DNA from: Acidimicrobiaceae bacterium
Lineage (GTDB): Bacteria; Actinomycetota; Acidimicrobiia; Acidimicrobiales; RAAP-2
Length of the DNA stretch: 64,000 bases
Assembly (NCBI GenBank): GCA_003152015.1
Contig: PLZF01000043.1
Location: forward strand, 1 to 64,000
Reading direction: 5' to 3'
The translations under genes were made by a program, and so were the position numbers. Of the stretch, positions 37,754 to 46,362 are shown piece by piece (position 1 is the stretch's first letter; the number at the start of each line of letters is the position of its first letter). The notes beneath the pieces are model-generated. The model searched no databases, was not told where the DNA came from, and saw nothing but the letters and a program-made list of their open reading frames with translations.

Positions 37754-39232
37754 TTAGCGCTCGACGCCGTGGTCGGTCCGTCGGAGTTGTTGGCGGCGAT
37801 GGGCCCGCCCGGAATCGCTCAACATCTTCCACGGCTCCACCGAGTGGGCCGGTGCCAGCCGAACCCATGTCGGTTGATTCCGCTCATCGAAGGCCAGCGC
37901 CATGCCCGGCGATCCTCGGGTGATGAGGTCAGGGGGCAGTCGCCGACGCCACTGGGTGGAGGCCGACTCGCCCGCGTGGGGACGGCCTCCGGTGACCATG
38001 TCGGAGAAAGGATGACCCGAGGGAGCCCGTCCCGAGGACACCGACCGGGTGGTGATCTCTTCGTCACCGGCCAAGGTGGAGAGCGCCTCGAGTGTCCGCA
38101 CGTCTCCGATGCCGGGCAGCACCACAGTGGTGCCGAACAGCGAAGGAAATCCGTCGGCCTCATCGGGCCAACGCTGCCGGGCCTGGGAGAGATCCTGCAG
38201 GCTGGCCAATGTCACCACCCCCTGTCCACCGCCTTCGCTGATCATCGACGGCAGGTTGGGAAGGGGGGCGATGTTGGTCACCTCGTCGAGCGCCAGCAGC
38301 ACCGGCGGATTCGGTCGAGCCTCGCCGACGGCCGGCTCGGAGGCACGTTGGTAGGCCGCGGTGCGCACGTCTTCGACCAGTCCGACCACCATGGGAGCGA
38401 CAAGGGCCTGACGATGAGCCGGGGCACAGATGAAGATGGTGTCAGCCGAGTCCACGAAGTGGATGGCATCGAAATCAGGGTCGGCGGTGACCGCCAGTGC
38501 CCGTTCGGTCCGGAAACCGGTAAGGGCACCCGACGCGGTGGACCAGATGCCACTCAGCTCCCGTTCATCGGTGGCGGCCATGCCTTCCAGGGCGTTGGTG
38601 GCCAGTTCTGCGATCCCTCCGGGGGTGCCGGCCAGGATTGTCTGGGCCGGAAGCGATTTTCGACGGTCCACCCAGGTCAGGACGGTCCGCATATCGGCTC
38701 CGTCGAGTGCCGCGGCGTAGAGAAGTGGTGCCAGCAACGCTTGTGCCCGCTCATTCCAGTGGGTGCCGTCGTTCCGCGCCGTCCCCCGTGATCCCGCCGC
38801 GGCGGCAACCTGCACCAGAGATCGGGCCGAGCCCATCGCCCCGTCCCACGTTCCACATGCCTGCAGCGGGGACCAACGCAGTGGTTCGAGATCTCCACTC
38901 GGGGTGGTCGAACCGGTGGGGTCGAAGAGAAGACATCTCCCCGATTGGGACCGTGCTGCCGCGGTGGCGTCGAGCACGTCCGGTTTGGTCGAGGTGGAGA
39001 CAACCGGACCGTTGGCGGCCAACACGTTCGGAATGATCAACGAAGATGTCTTTCCTGAGCGCGGTGGACCCAACATCATCACCGACATTTCGGGTGGGGC
39101 GAAGTACCAATCATCGCCGTCGTGTCCGAGATAGATGCCGAACTCGGCAGAGGCCGATGCTGCGCGCGCGGCGCGCAGGTACTTCGTTTCGCGCTGTTTA
39201 TCGGTCGAATGCGAAAAAAATGTCATATCCAC
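37754..39232 (-). CDS. VirD4/TraG-like coupling ATPase (T4CP), apparently lacking N-terminal TM helices
   Basis: MMLGPPRSGKTSSLIIPNVLAANGPVVSTSTKPDVLDATAAARS (Walker A), PPVLLALDEVTNIAPLPNLPSMISEGGGQGVVTLASLQDLSQARQRW (Walker B). Confidence 0.88.
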   Translation of the reverse strand: MDMTFFSHSTDKQRETKYLRAARAASASAEFGIYLGHDGDDWYFAPPEMSVMMLGPPRSGKTSSLIIPNVLAANGPVVSTSTKPDVLDATAAARSQSGRCLLFDPTGSTTPSGDLEPLRWSPLQACGTWDGAMGSARSLVQVAAAAGSRGTARNDGTHWNERAQALLAPLLYAAALDGADMRTVLTWVDRRKSLPAQTILAGTPGGIAELATNALEGMAATDERELSGIWSTASGALTGFRTERALAVTADPDFDAIHFVDSADTIFICAPAHRQALVAPMVVGLVEDVRTAAYQRASEPAVGEARPNPPVLLALDEVTNIAPLPNLPSMISEGGGQGVVTLASLQDLSQARQRWPDEADGFPSLFGTTVVLPGIGDVRTLEALSTLAGDEEITTRSVSSGRAPSGHPFSDMVTGGRPHAGESASTQWRRRLPPDLITRGSPGMALAFDERNQPTWVRLAPAHSVEPWKMLSDSGRAHRRQQLRRTDHGVER

Positions 39233-39518
39233 CTAGCGCCGCAATCGCGGTTGGCAATGCCTCGTTGTGTCGGCGAACGTCAAGTGTTCGCAACTCGACC
39301 GCGTGTCTCGCGTAGGTAAATAATCCTTGCAAACAAACAGGTTTTTGTCCATGGTCAATTGCGTGCGGCGTGTAGTGGCGCTGTTGACGTGCGAAGCCGT
39401 CGCCGAATGTGGCGTTCTCCGCGAAGCGCGGTCGCGCGTCAAAACACGCGAGGGTCCTTGATCTGAGCCCAAAAAACCATTTAGATATTTATGATTGCGT
39501 ATCGCTGAGGAGGTGATC

Positions 39519-40199
39519 GTGAACAAATCGCAACTAGTCCGAGCAGTCAGTGAGACAACATCGTTGGGTCGCCGAACTGTCGAGGATGTGGTTGATGCTT
39601 TGTTCGATTCGGTCGTCACCGCGGTTCAGTCTGGACAGAAGGTAACGGTGATTGGTTTCGGGACATTCAACCCGGCCACCCGTTCCGCTCGTTTGGGTCG
39701 AAATCCGCGGACCGGTGCAGCGGTACCAATCCCGGCGTCGAAAGGTGTCCGGTTCGCCACCAGTTCAGCGTTCAAATCCGCGTTGAACTCCAAGGAGGGA
39801 GCACCCATGGCAGTGAAGAAAGCTGCGAAGAAGGCAGTCCGTAAGGCTCCGGCCCGTAAGACCGCCGCAAAGAAGACAACCGCGAAGAAGGCAGTGAAGA
39901 AGGCTCCGGCCCGCAAGACTGCTGCAAAGAAGTCCGCGGCGAAGAAGGCAGTCCGTAAGGCTCCGGCCCGCAAGACCGCCGCTAAGAAGGCCACGGCCAA
40001 GAAGGCAGTGCGTAAGGCTCCGGCCCGTAAGACCGCCGCCAAGAAGACTGCCGCCAAGAAGGCAGTGCGCAAGGCTCCGGCCCGTAAGACCGCCGCCAAG
40101 AAGACTGCCGCCAAGAAGGCAGTGCGCAAGGCTCCGGCCCGTAAGGCGGCGGCCAGGAAGACTGCGAAAAAGGCCGTCCGCAAGACAGCCCGCAGGTAG
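39519..40199 (+). CDS. hupB: HU-family nucleoid protein with histone H1-like Lys/Ala/Arg repeat tail
   Basis: VNKSQLVRAVSETTSLGRRTVEDVVDALFDSVVTAVQSGQKVTVIGFGTFNPATRSARLGRNPRTGAAVPIPASKGVRF + (AKKAVRKAPARKTAAKKTA)n. Confidence 0.93.
   Translation: MNKSQLVRAVSETTSLGRRTVEDVVDALFDSVVTAVQSGQKVTVIGFGTFNPATRSARLGRNPRTGAAVPIPASKGVRFATSSAFKSALNSKEGAPMAVKKAAKKAVRKAPARKTAAKKTTAKKAVKKAPARKTAAKKSAAKKAVRKAPARKTAAKKATAKKAVRKAPARKTAAKKTAAKKAVRKAPARKTAAKKTAAKKAVRKAPARKAAARKTAKKAVRKTARR
39831..40190 (+). repeat. tandem 57-bp coding repeat (19-aa unit AKKAVRKAPARKTAAKKTA, about 6 copies)
   Basis: Read from the HU-H1 ORF translation. Confidence 0.88.
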
Positions 40200-40227
40200 T
40201 TGATCGACGGCTCTGCCGTCATCAGAT

Positions 40228-40264
40228 GACGAACAACAGGGGCCTGCGGGTCCCTGTTGTCGTC
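40228..40264 (+). terminator. hairpin GACGAACAACAGGG...CCCTGTTGTCGTC after the HU-H1 gene
   Basis: 13-bp stem with a 1-nt bulge just after the HU stop codon. Confidence 0.7.
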
Positions 40265-40265
40265 T

Positions 40266-41102
40266 CTACAGGTCGCCCATCAGGTGGAAGGCTTCGCCGA
40301 CCGGAAGGGTGGCCAGGGCGCCATGGGCGGCCAGCTGGTGATGCACCTTGGCCGCGAAGGATTCGACGTCGGCGTCCGGTGCTGGGTCATCTTGTCGACC
40401 CGAATCAATCCCCATGGTGGTGACTTGTTGGCTGGCGTGACACAGCAGGGCATCGATCTTCGCCGCCTCGAACCCGGCCGCATTTTCGACGTGGTTGGGC
40501 AGGTCTGCCTCCCACAGCAACAGAGACGTAGGCCGATGAGGGGCCGGGCCGATGTCGGGGAAGAAGTGGGGGTCTCGGGCGGCCACCAACGCGTCAAGGC
40601 TGAGGAAGCCGGCGTTGCGATGGTCGGGATGGAGTCGGTATCGCCTCCACGGGTCGTGAGCGAGCACCACGGCCGGACGGAGCGAACGGATGACACGGGC
40701 CACCTCTCGCCGCTCCTCCTCTCCGTTGCTGAGTTCGCCGTCCACCCTGCCCAGGAACAGCACCCGGTCGTCGGAGGACGGGCCTGACGCTGCCCCGTCG
40801 ATAACCGCGGCCGCGGCTCGACACTCAACCACTCGGGCCGCCACCAGGGCGGCCAGGTCTTCGTCGGGATCCCAACTTCCCTTGGACCCATCGGTCAGCA
40901 CCAGGTGATGTACCCGGCATCCGGCATCAGCCCACTTGGCCAGCGTGGCGCCGCACCCGAATTCGATGTCGTCGGGGTGCGCACCGATAGCCAAAGCACT
41001 TGACGGGATGGGGAGATTGACCGTCACCGGTCCATCGATGAGCAGGTCGCCCACCGGGAGTTCGCTCGGCTGTGACCATCGTTCGTCGTCGGGACGGTTC
41101 AT
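40266..41102 (-). CDS. PIG-L/LmbE family N-acetylglucosaminyl deacetylase
   Basis: ALAIGAHPDDIEFGCGATLAKWADAGCRVHHLVLTDGSKG; HDPWRRYRLHPDHRNAGFLSLDAL. Confidence 0.92.
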   Translation of the reverse strand: MNRPDDERWSQPSELPVGDLLIDGPVTVNLPIPSSALAIGAHPDDIEFGCGATLAKWADAGCRVHHLVLTDGSKGSWDPDEDLAALVAARVVECRAAAAVIDGAASGPSSDDRVLFLGRVDGELSNGEEERREVARVIRSLRPAVVLAHDPWRRYRLHPDHRNAGFLSLDALVAARDPHFFPDIGPAPHRPTSLLLWEADLPNHVENAAGFEAAKIDALLCHASQQVTTMGIDSGRQDDPAPDADVESFAAKVHHQLAAHGALATLPVGEAFHLMGDL

Positions 41103-41707
41103 GAGAACGCGGAGGCGGGCGTGGTGGAGACGGGGACGACATCAGCGGGTTCGTCGATGTCCCAGGCGAGATCGGGACGATCGAGGACCCGGACGGGAAG
41201 GCCGGTGCGGGCAGCTTCGATCCGGTGGCGGGCGAAGGAGCCGGGCCCGTAGGAGAACCGGAACCCGGCGTCGGTCGGGATCACGATGACATTGGTGCCG
41301 TTTCCGAATCGATCGGGCACCAGGGTCACCCCGGGAGCGTCTCCGACCGAAAAGAGGTCCGAAGCCCGGGGGAGATCGGCGTGTGCCACCGTCACCTGTT
41401 CGACCCCCCGCTGAGACAGGAGCTCCACGCCCGCCTCCACCGCGCCGTTGAGGCCCCGTCCTGGTTCCCAGACGACCAACGCACCCCGCGACCGGGCCCA
41501 GGTGGCTACTTCGTTGTCGTCGCAGACCACGGCGACCGGCAATGGAAACGCAGCCGCCAATACCCGATGGGCCATGGCGGCGGCCAGCGCGGCCCGTTCG
41601 CTGTCACTCAACGCGGTATCGAGGCGACCCTTGGCCTCTCTGAATGCCTTGACCGGCACCAGCACGGCTCGGGGTCCGAAGGGCAACGCGTCGCCCGGGA
41701 ACTGCAT
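41099..41707 (-). CDS. cofC: 2-phospho-L-lactate guanylyltransferase (F420 biosynthesis)
   Basis: AVLVPVKAFREAKGRLDTALSDSERAALAAAM...VTVAHADLPRA...GVTLVPDRFGNGTNVIVIPTDAGFRFSYGPGSFARHRIEA. Confidence 0.92.
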   Translation of the reverse strand: MQFPGDALPFGPRAVLVPVKAFREAKGRLDTALSDSERAALAAAMAHRVLAAAFPLPVAVVCDDNEVATWARSRGALVVWEPGRGLNGAVEAGVELLSQRGVEQVTVAHADLPRASDLFSVGDAPGVTLVPDRFGNGTNVIVIPTDAGFRFSYGPGSFARHRIEAARTGLPVRVLDRPDLAWDIDEPADVVPVSTTPASAFS

Positions 41708-41793
41708 CCGTTGGTCGGCGCCTTCCACTCCGTCAGTGTAGGGGGGTCCCGACGGGGCCACCGTCCGGCCAGCGTGGCGCATAGTGTGGCCCC

Positions 41794-42801
41794 GTGTCAG
41801 AAAAAGTTGCCGTCATCGGCGCAGGATCCTGGGGAACAACGGTGGCGGCACTGGCAGCGGGCAATGCCCCCACCGTGCTGTGGGCTCGGGATCCGGCGTT
41901 GGCGGAAACCCTTCGCACCGAGCACCGTAATCCGTCCTACCTCCCCGATTTCCGCCTGCCCGACCGGCTCGACGCCACTGCTGACATCGAAGCCGCGGTG
42001 TCGGGGGCTTCATTGGTGATCATGGCGGTTCCATCCCACGGTTTCCGCGCCGTGGCCACCGATCTGGCCGCGGTGCTCGTCGACGGCACTCCGGTCCTCA
42101 GTCTCACCAAGGGATTGGAACAGAAGAGCCACCTTCGCATGACCGAACTGTTGGCCGAGGTGGTGCCGAACAGCCCGACCGGCGTGCTCACCGGGCCCAA
42201 CCTGGCTTCCGAGGTAGCGGCCGGCCAACCGACAGCCGGGGTGGTTGCCCTGGCCGACGGGGACCAGGCGCGCTGGGTCCAGGGCCTGTTGGTGTCGGAT
42301 ACGTTCCGGGTTTACACCAACGGAGACGTCATCGGGTGCGAGATCGCCGGGGCCCTCAAGAACGTGCTGGCGGTGGCGGCCGGCATCTCGGACGGTCTGG
42401 GGTTCGGCGATAACTCCCGAGCGGCAATGATCACCCGCGGCCTGGCCGAGATGGCTCGGTTGGGCCAGCAGCTGGGTGGGGACATCATCACCTTCGGCGG
42501 TTTGGCCGGGGTGGGAGATCTGGTCGCCACCTGCACCAGTTCGAAGAGTCGGAACCATGCCGTCGGGGTGGCTCTCGGCCAGGGGCGGTCACTGGCCGAT
42601 GTGATGGGCGAGATGCGGATGGTGGCCGAGGGAGTGAAGACCGCCCGGCCCATGGTCGAGTTGGCTGCCTCCGCCGATGTGGAGGTCCCAATCGCCTCGC
42701 AAGTGGCCGACATGATCGATGGGATCCAGAGTCCGGCGGAGGCAATCGCCGCTCTCATGCAGCGTCCGGCCACCTCCGAGTTCGGGAATCTTCGACCATG
42801 A
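41794..42801 (+). CDS. gpsA: glycerol-3-phosphate dehydrogenase [NAD(P)+]
   Basis: VAVIGAGSWGTTVAALAAGNAPTVLWARDP; LSLTKGLEQ; GCEIAGALKNVLAVAAGISDGLGFGDNSRAAMITRGLAEM. Confidence 0.96.
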   Translation: MSEKVAVIGAGSWGTTVAALAAGNAPTVLWARDPALAETLRTEHRNPSYLPDFRLPDRLDATADIEAAVSGASLVIMAVPSHGFRAVATDLAAVLVDGTPVLSLTKGLEQKSHLRMTELLAEVVPNSPTGVLTGPNLASEVAAGQPTAGVVALADGDQARWVQGLLVSDTFRVYTNGDVIGCEIAGALKNVLAVAAGISDGLGFGDNSRAAMITRGLAEMARLGQQLGGDIITFGGLAGVGDLVATCTSSKSRNHAVGVALGQGRSLADVMGEMRMVAEGVKTARPMVELAASADVEVPIASQVADMIDGIQSPAEAIAALMQRPATSEFGNLRP

Positions 42802-44174
42802 GCGACGGTGGCGCGACTGGCGGCGGCACCGACGGGCCGCCCGATTCCGCGAATTCGTCCTCGGATGACGAGGCCATGGTTCCCGATCCCGAACGGCGGG
42901 CCGAAGCCCTGGCCCGGGTCCGTTCGCTCCTCATCGATCTGGGCACCACCGAAGAAGAAATCGACGCGGCGGTGGCCGACGATGTCGTCGATCTGTTGGT
43001 GGTGGATCGGATGCTGGTGCCGGCGGAGCGTCGATTGACCCTGGCACAGGTCTTGGCCCGCACCGGGATCGGGATGGAGCAGGCCCGACGAATCTGGAGG
43101 GCCCTGGGGTTTCTGGATGTGGACGAAGACGAACTCGCCTTCACCGAAATGGATGTCGAGGCGCTTCAACAGTTCGAGGCCCTGACCAGCATGGGACAGG
43201 CCGATTTCGATTCGTCATTGCAAATGGTCAGGGTCATCGGCTTTTCCATGGCACGCATCGCCGAGGCCACCACCGCCCGTGGCACCACTCCGGCCATCGA
43301 ATCGTCGGGAGACAGCGTCGTAGACGCCGACGTGTACTCCCGGGTGCTCAGCGTGTCGCTTCCGACCATGGCCCGTTTGCTCGAGTTCATATGGCGCCGT
43401 CACCTTCAAGCTGCCACCCGGCGCGAAATGCTGATTCGTGCTCGTGGGGCGGCGAAGGGGACCAGCCCGGTCATGGCCGTCGGGTTCGCCGACATGGTGG
43501 GTTTCACCATGCTCAGCCAACATCTGGCTGACGATGAGCTGGCGGCCGTGGTCGCCAGGTTCGAAGAACTCGCCCACAACACCGTGACGTCGTTGGGTGG
43601 CCGGGTGGTGAAGATGATCGGCGACGAGGTCATGTTCGTGGTGCCGACCGCCGCCGATGCCGCTCGGATCGGGCTGAGCCTGGCCGAGGCGTACTCCGAC
43701 GATGAGCTCCTGTCCGATGTGCGGGTGGCGCTGTCGGTGGGCCCGGTGCTGCTCCAGGACGGTGACTACTACGGCCCGGTGGTCAACCTGGCCAGTCGCC
43801 TGGTCGGGATCGCCAATCCCGGCACCGTGTTGATGTCCGATGAGTTCCACGCGGCCATCGTGTTGGAGACCGAGGGGGAATTTGTCGGACGCGCGCTCCG
43901 GCCTCGCAGCCTGAAAGGCATCGGCTGGGTACAAGTCTGGAAGCTGTCACGGGTGGGAAGCGAGCCCGGGGCCGAAGGTCGACGCAACGTGCGGTGGGAA
44001 CGGTTCGGCGAGGTCGTACGCGAAATCGACGAACTGCGCAACCGGGGGGAGAAATTGATAGTGGAGCGTCACCGCCGTTCCGCTGCGGATTCACCTGCCG
44101 GGGAGCCTGACCCACCGGGCGGGGACGCCAACCTGTCAGCCGAGGTGGATAGTGGCGATCCGGTGACCCCGTAG
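42798..44174 (+). CDS. class III adenylate/guanylate cyclase with N-terminal regulatory domain
   Basis: VGFADMVGFTMLSQHLADDELAAVVARFEELAHNTVTSLGGRVVKMIGDEVMFVVPTAADAARIGLSLAEAY; VVNLASRLVGIANPGTVLMSDE. Confidence 0.9.
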   Translation: MSDGGATGGGTDGPPDSANSSSDDEAMVPDPERRAEALARVRSLLIDLGTTEEEIDAAVADDVVDLLVVDRMLVPAERRLTLAQVLARTGIGMEQARRIWRALGFLDVDEDELAFTEMDVEALQQFEALTSMGQADFDSSLQMVRVIGFSMARIAEATTARGTTPAIESSGDSVVDADVYSRVLSVSLPTMARLLEFIWRRHLQAATRREMLIRARGAAKGTSPVMAVGFADMVGFTMLSQHLADDELAAVVARFEELAHNTVTSLGGRVVKMIGDEVMFVVPTAADAARIGLSLAEAYSDDELLSDVRVALSVGPVLLQDGDYYGPVVNLASRLVGIANPGTVLMSDEFHAAIVLETEGEFVGRALRPRSLKGIGWVQVWKLSRVGSEPGAEGRRNVRWERFGEVVREIDELRNRGEKLIVERHRRSAADSPAGEPDPPGGDANLSAEVDSGDPVTP

Positions 44175-44273
44175 GTCTACCCGCCAAGCTCGTCTCCCCC
44201 TGACGGCCCACGACCCAGGCCGGCTATCAGCAGAGAATCCTGTTGCTACCTATTGTCACGGGCGAACCTTGGC

Positions 44274-44305
44274 CCGGCACGCGAGTGCCGGCGGTGATTC
44301 GCCGT
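44274..44305 (+). promoter_or_regulatory. two adjacent hairpins in the cobQ leader: CCGGCAC-GCGA-GTGCCGG then CGGCG-N6-CGCCG
   Basis: First stem perfect 7 bp with a GNRA (GCGA) loop; about 80 bp upstream of the cobQ start. Confidence 0.4.
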
Positions 44306-44384
44306 CGCCCGCTTCCCGGGGGAGTATGGCGTCGATGTTGAGTTCGCGAACGTTTTTGTGCGCTGTGCCACATCGGGACGCGCG

Positions 44385-45893
44385 ATGACCGGCGGACTGC
44401 TGGTCGCCGGCACCACCTCGGATGCCGGTAAATCGTTGGTCACCGCCGGCATCTGCCGGTGGTTGGCCCGCCGCGGGGTGCGGGTCGCCCCGTTCAAAGC
44501 CCAGAACATGTCCAACAATTCAATGGTCTGTCTGGACGGGTCGGAGATCGGGCGGGCCCAGTGGTTGCAGGCCCTGGCCGCCGGGGTCGTGCCGGAGGCA
44601 GCCATGAATCCGGTACTCCTGAAGCCTGGAAGCGACAACCGGTCCCACGTGATGTTGATGGGCCGGCCGCATGGGGAACTGTCGTCCTCGGACTGGACGA
44701 CCGGCCGGTCCGCCCTGGCCGAGGCCGCCTTCGCCGCCTTCGCCGATCTGGCTTCGCGCTACGACGTGGTGATCGCCGAGGGTGCCGGCAGTCCCACCGA
44801 GGTGAATCTGCGAGCCGGCGACTTTGTCAACATGGGGTTGGCCCGGCGGGTTGGTCTGCCCGTATTGGTGGTCGGTGACATCGACCGTGGCGGGGTGCTG
44901 GCTGCCATGTTCGGCACCTTGGCCCTGCTGTCGGCCGCCGACCAGGCGCTGGTGGCAGGTTGGGTGGTGAACAAATTCCGTGGTCGGCAGAGCCTGCTCG
45001 ATCCGGGCCTTCAATCGTTGCAGCGGGTCACCGGGCGTCCAGTACTTGGCGTGCTTCCGTGGCTGGAAGACGTGTGGATAGATGCAGAGGACGCGCTGGC
45101 CGTCGCCGGTTGGTCCTCGCCGGCACCAGTCGCCGGTCCCACACTGCGGATAGCCGTCATCCGCCTTCCGCGGGCATCCAACGCCACCGACGTCGACGCC
45201 CTGGCCGCCGAACCGGGCATCGCCGTCAGTGTCACTGCCGATCCCGACACGGTGGCGTCCGCCGACCTGGCCGTGTTGCCGGGCAGCCGTGCAACCCTGG
45301 ACGACCTCGATTGGCTTCGCCGACGCGGTCTCGCCGATGCCCTCGCCGCTCGGGCCGGTGCCGGTCGGCCGGTGCTGGGCATCTGCGGCGGCTACCAGAT
45401 GCTGGCCAAGTCCATCGATGATCCGATCGAGTCCCGGCGGGGACGGGTGGCAGGCCTGAGTCTGTTGCCTACCCTGGTCACCTTCGACAACTCCAAGCAT
45501 CTCGGAACGACGTCGGGGAAGTGGCGGGGCAGGGTTGTAAGCGGTTACCAGATCCACCACGGTGTGGCCATCCTCGATGCCGAAGATCCCGAGGCGGCGG
45601 ACGCGGAGCCGTTCCTCGACGGCTTCAGACACCGAGCCGTATGGGGATCCACCTGGCACGGCGCATTCGAACATGACGAGTTCCGCCGCGCCTGGTTGAC
45701 CGAAGTAGCTGCCCAGGCCCAGGTCGCCTGGCATGCATCCGAGCACTCGCCGGGTTTCTCTGGGTTGCGGGACACCATGCTCGACCGACTGGCCGACGCC
45801 ATCGAGCAGCACCTCGATACCGACTACCTGCTCCGCATCATCGAGCACGGACCCGACCCGGACCTCCCATTCATTCCGCCCGGTGCACCCTGA
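44385..45893 (+). CDS. cobQ: cobyric acid synthase CobQ
   Basis: LLVAGTTSDAGKSLVTAGICRWLARRGVRVAPFKAQNMSNNSMVCLDGSEIGRAQWLQALAAGV...VLGICGGYQMLA. Confidence 0.96.
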   Translation: MTGGLLVAGTTSDAGKSLVTAGICRWLARRGVRVAPFKAQNMSNNSMVCLDGSEIGRAQWLQALAAGVVPEAAMNPVLLKPGSDNRSHVMLMGRPHGELSSSDWTTGRSALAEAAFAAFADLASRYDVVIAEGAGSPTEVNLRAGDFVNMGLARRVGLPVLVVGDIDRGGVLAAMFGTLALLSAADQALVAGWVVNKFRGRQSLLDPGLQSLQRVTGRPVLGVLPWLEDVWIDAEDALAVAGWSSPAPVAGPTLRIAVIRLPRASNATDVDALAAEPGIAVSVTADPDTVASADLAVLPGSRATLDDLDWLRRRGLADALAARAGAGRPVLGICGGYQMLAKSIDDPIESRRGRVAGLSLLPTLVTFDNSKHLGTTSGKWRGRVVSGYQIHHGVAILDAEDPEAADAEPFLDGFRHRAVWGSTWHGAFEHDEFRRAWLTEVAAQAQVAWHASEHSPGFSGLRDTMLDRLADAIEQHLDTDYLLRIIEHGPDPDLPFIPPGAP

Positions 45894-45894
45894 C

Positions 45895-45926
45895 CGGCGG
45901 GGTCAGGTGACGGCGGGGTCAGGTGA
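45895..45926. repeat. 16-bp perfect tandem duplication CGGCGGGGTCAGGTGA x2
   Basis: Read directly between the cobQ stop and the 3' end of the minus-strand pseudogene. Confidence 0.9.
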
Positions 45927-46341
45927 CGGTGGGGACGGCGATACCTAGATCGTCGGCCGCGGCGGCGAGCAGCGGCCCGACATTGCGTTCCGTGCCGAAC
46001 CATAGTGCCCGGCCCCAGGTGAGACCGGCGGCGAGGGTCTCGGCGCTGAGCCATCCGGTGCCGTCGTAGCGGGCGGCAATCTGCGCAGTCTCGTCGAGCA
46101 AGGGCCGGGGGTCTGCGACCTGAAGCACCTCGGGATGGGAGTAGCGGATGGTGTCCCGGTCTGTCGGGCTCAACGCGGCAAGCAGCTGGGAGATCTATCC
46201 GGCACACCGGGTCGGTGGATGAGCTGCAGAAGTCGCCAGTGGCGGCTGGCCGGGAGCACCAGTTCTTCTGTGTCGGGTTAGACCATCCGGCCATCTGCCG
46301 CCCACCACGCGCACAGCCAGGTATTCGTCGACGATGATCAC
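45919..46341 (-). pseudogene. frameshifted protein of unknown family (toxin-like partner of a two-gene module)
   Basis: Three frames join into one protein: VIIVDEYLAVRVVGGRWPDGL | PDTEELVLPASRHWRLLQLIHRPG | ISQLLAALSPTDRDTIRYSHPEVLQVADPRPLLDETAQIAARYDGTGWLSAETLAAGLTWGRALWFGTERNVGPLLAAAADDLGIAVPTVT. Confidence 0.65.
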
Positions 46342-46362
46342 CGCCGGTTGTTTCCCGTCCGG

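Noticed and set aside
39626-40222. 198-aa minus-strand repetitive ORF (FFAAVLRAGALRTAFLAAVF...)
   Set aside because: Mirror of the HU-H1 lysine/alanine repeat; hydrophobic repeats arise from the complement of AAG/GCC codons.
44520-45848. 442-aa minus-strand ORF opposite cobQ
   Set aside because: Antisense shadow; CobQ is unambiguous.
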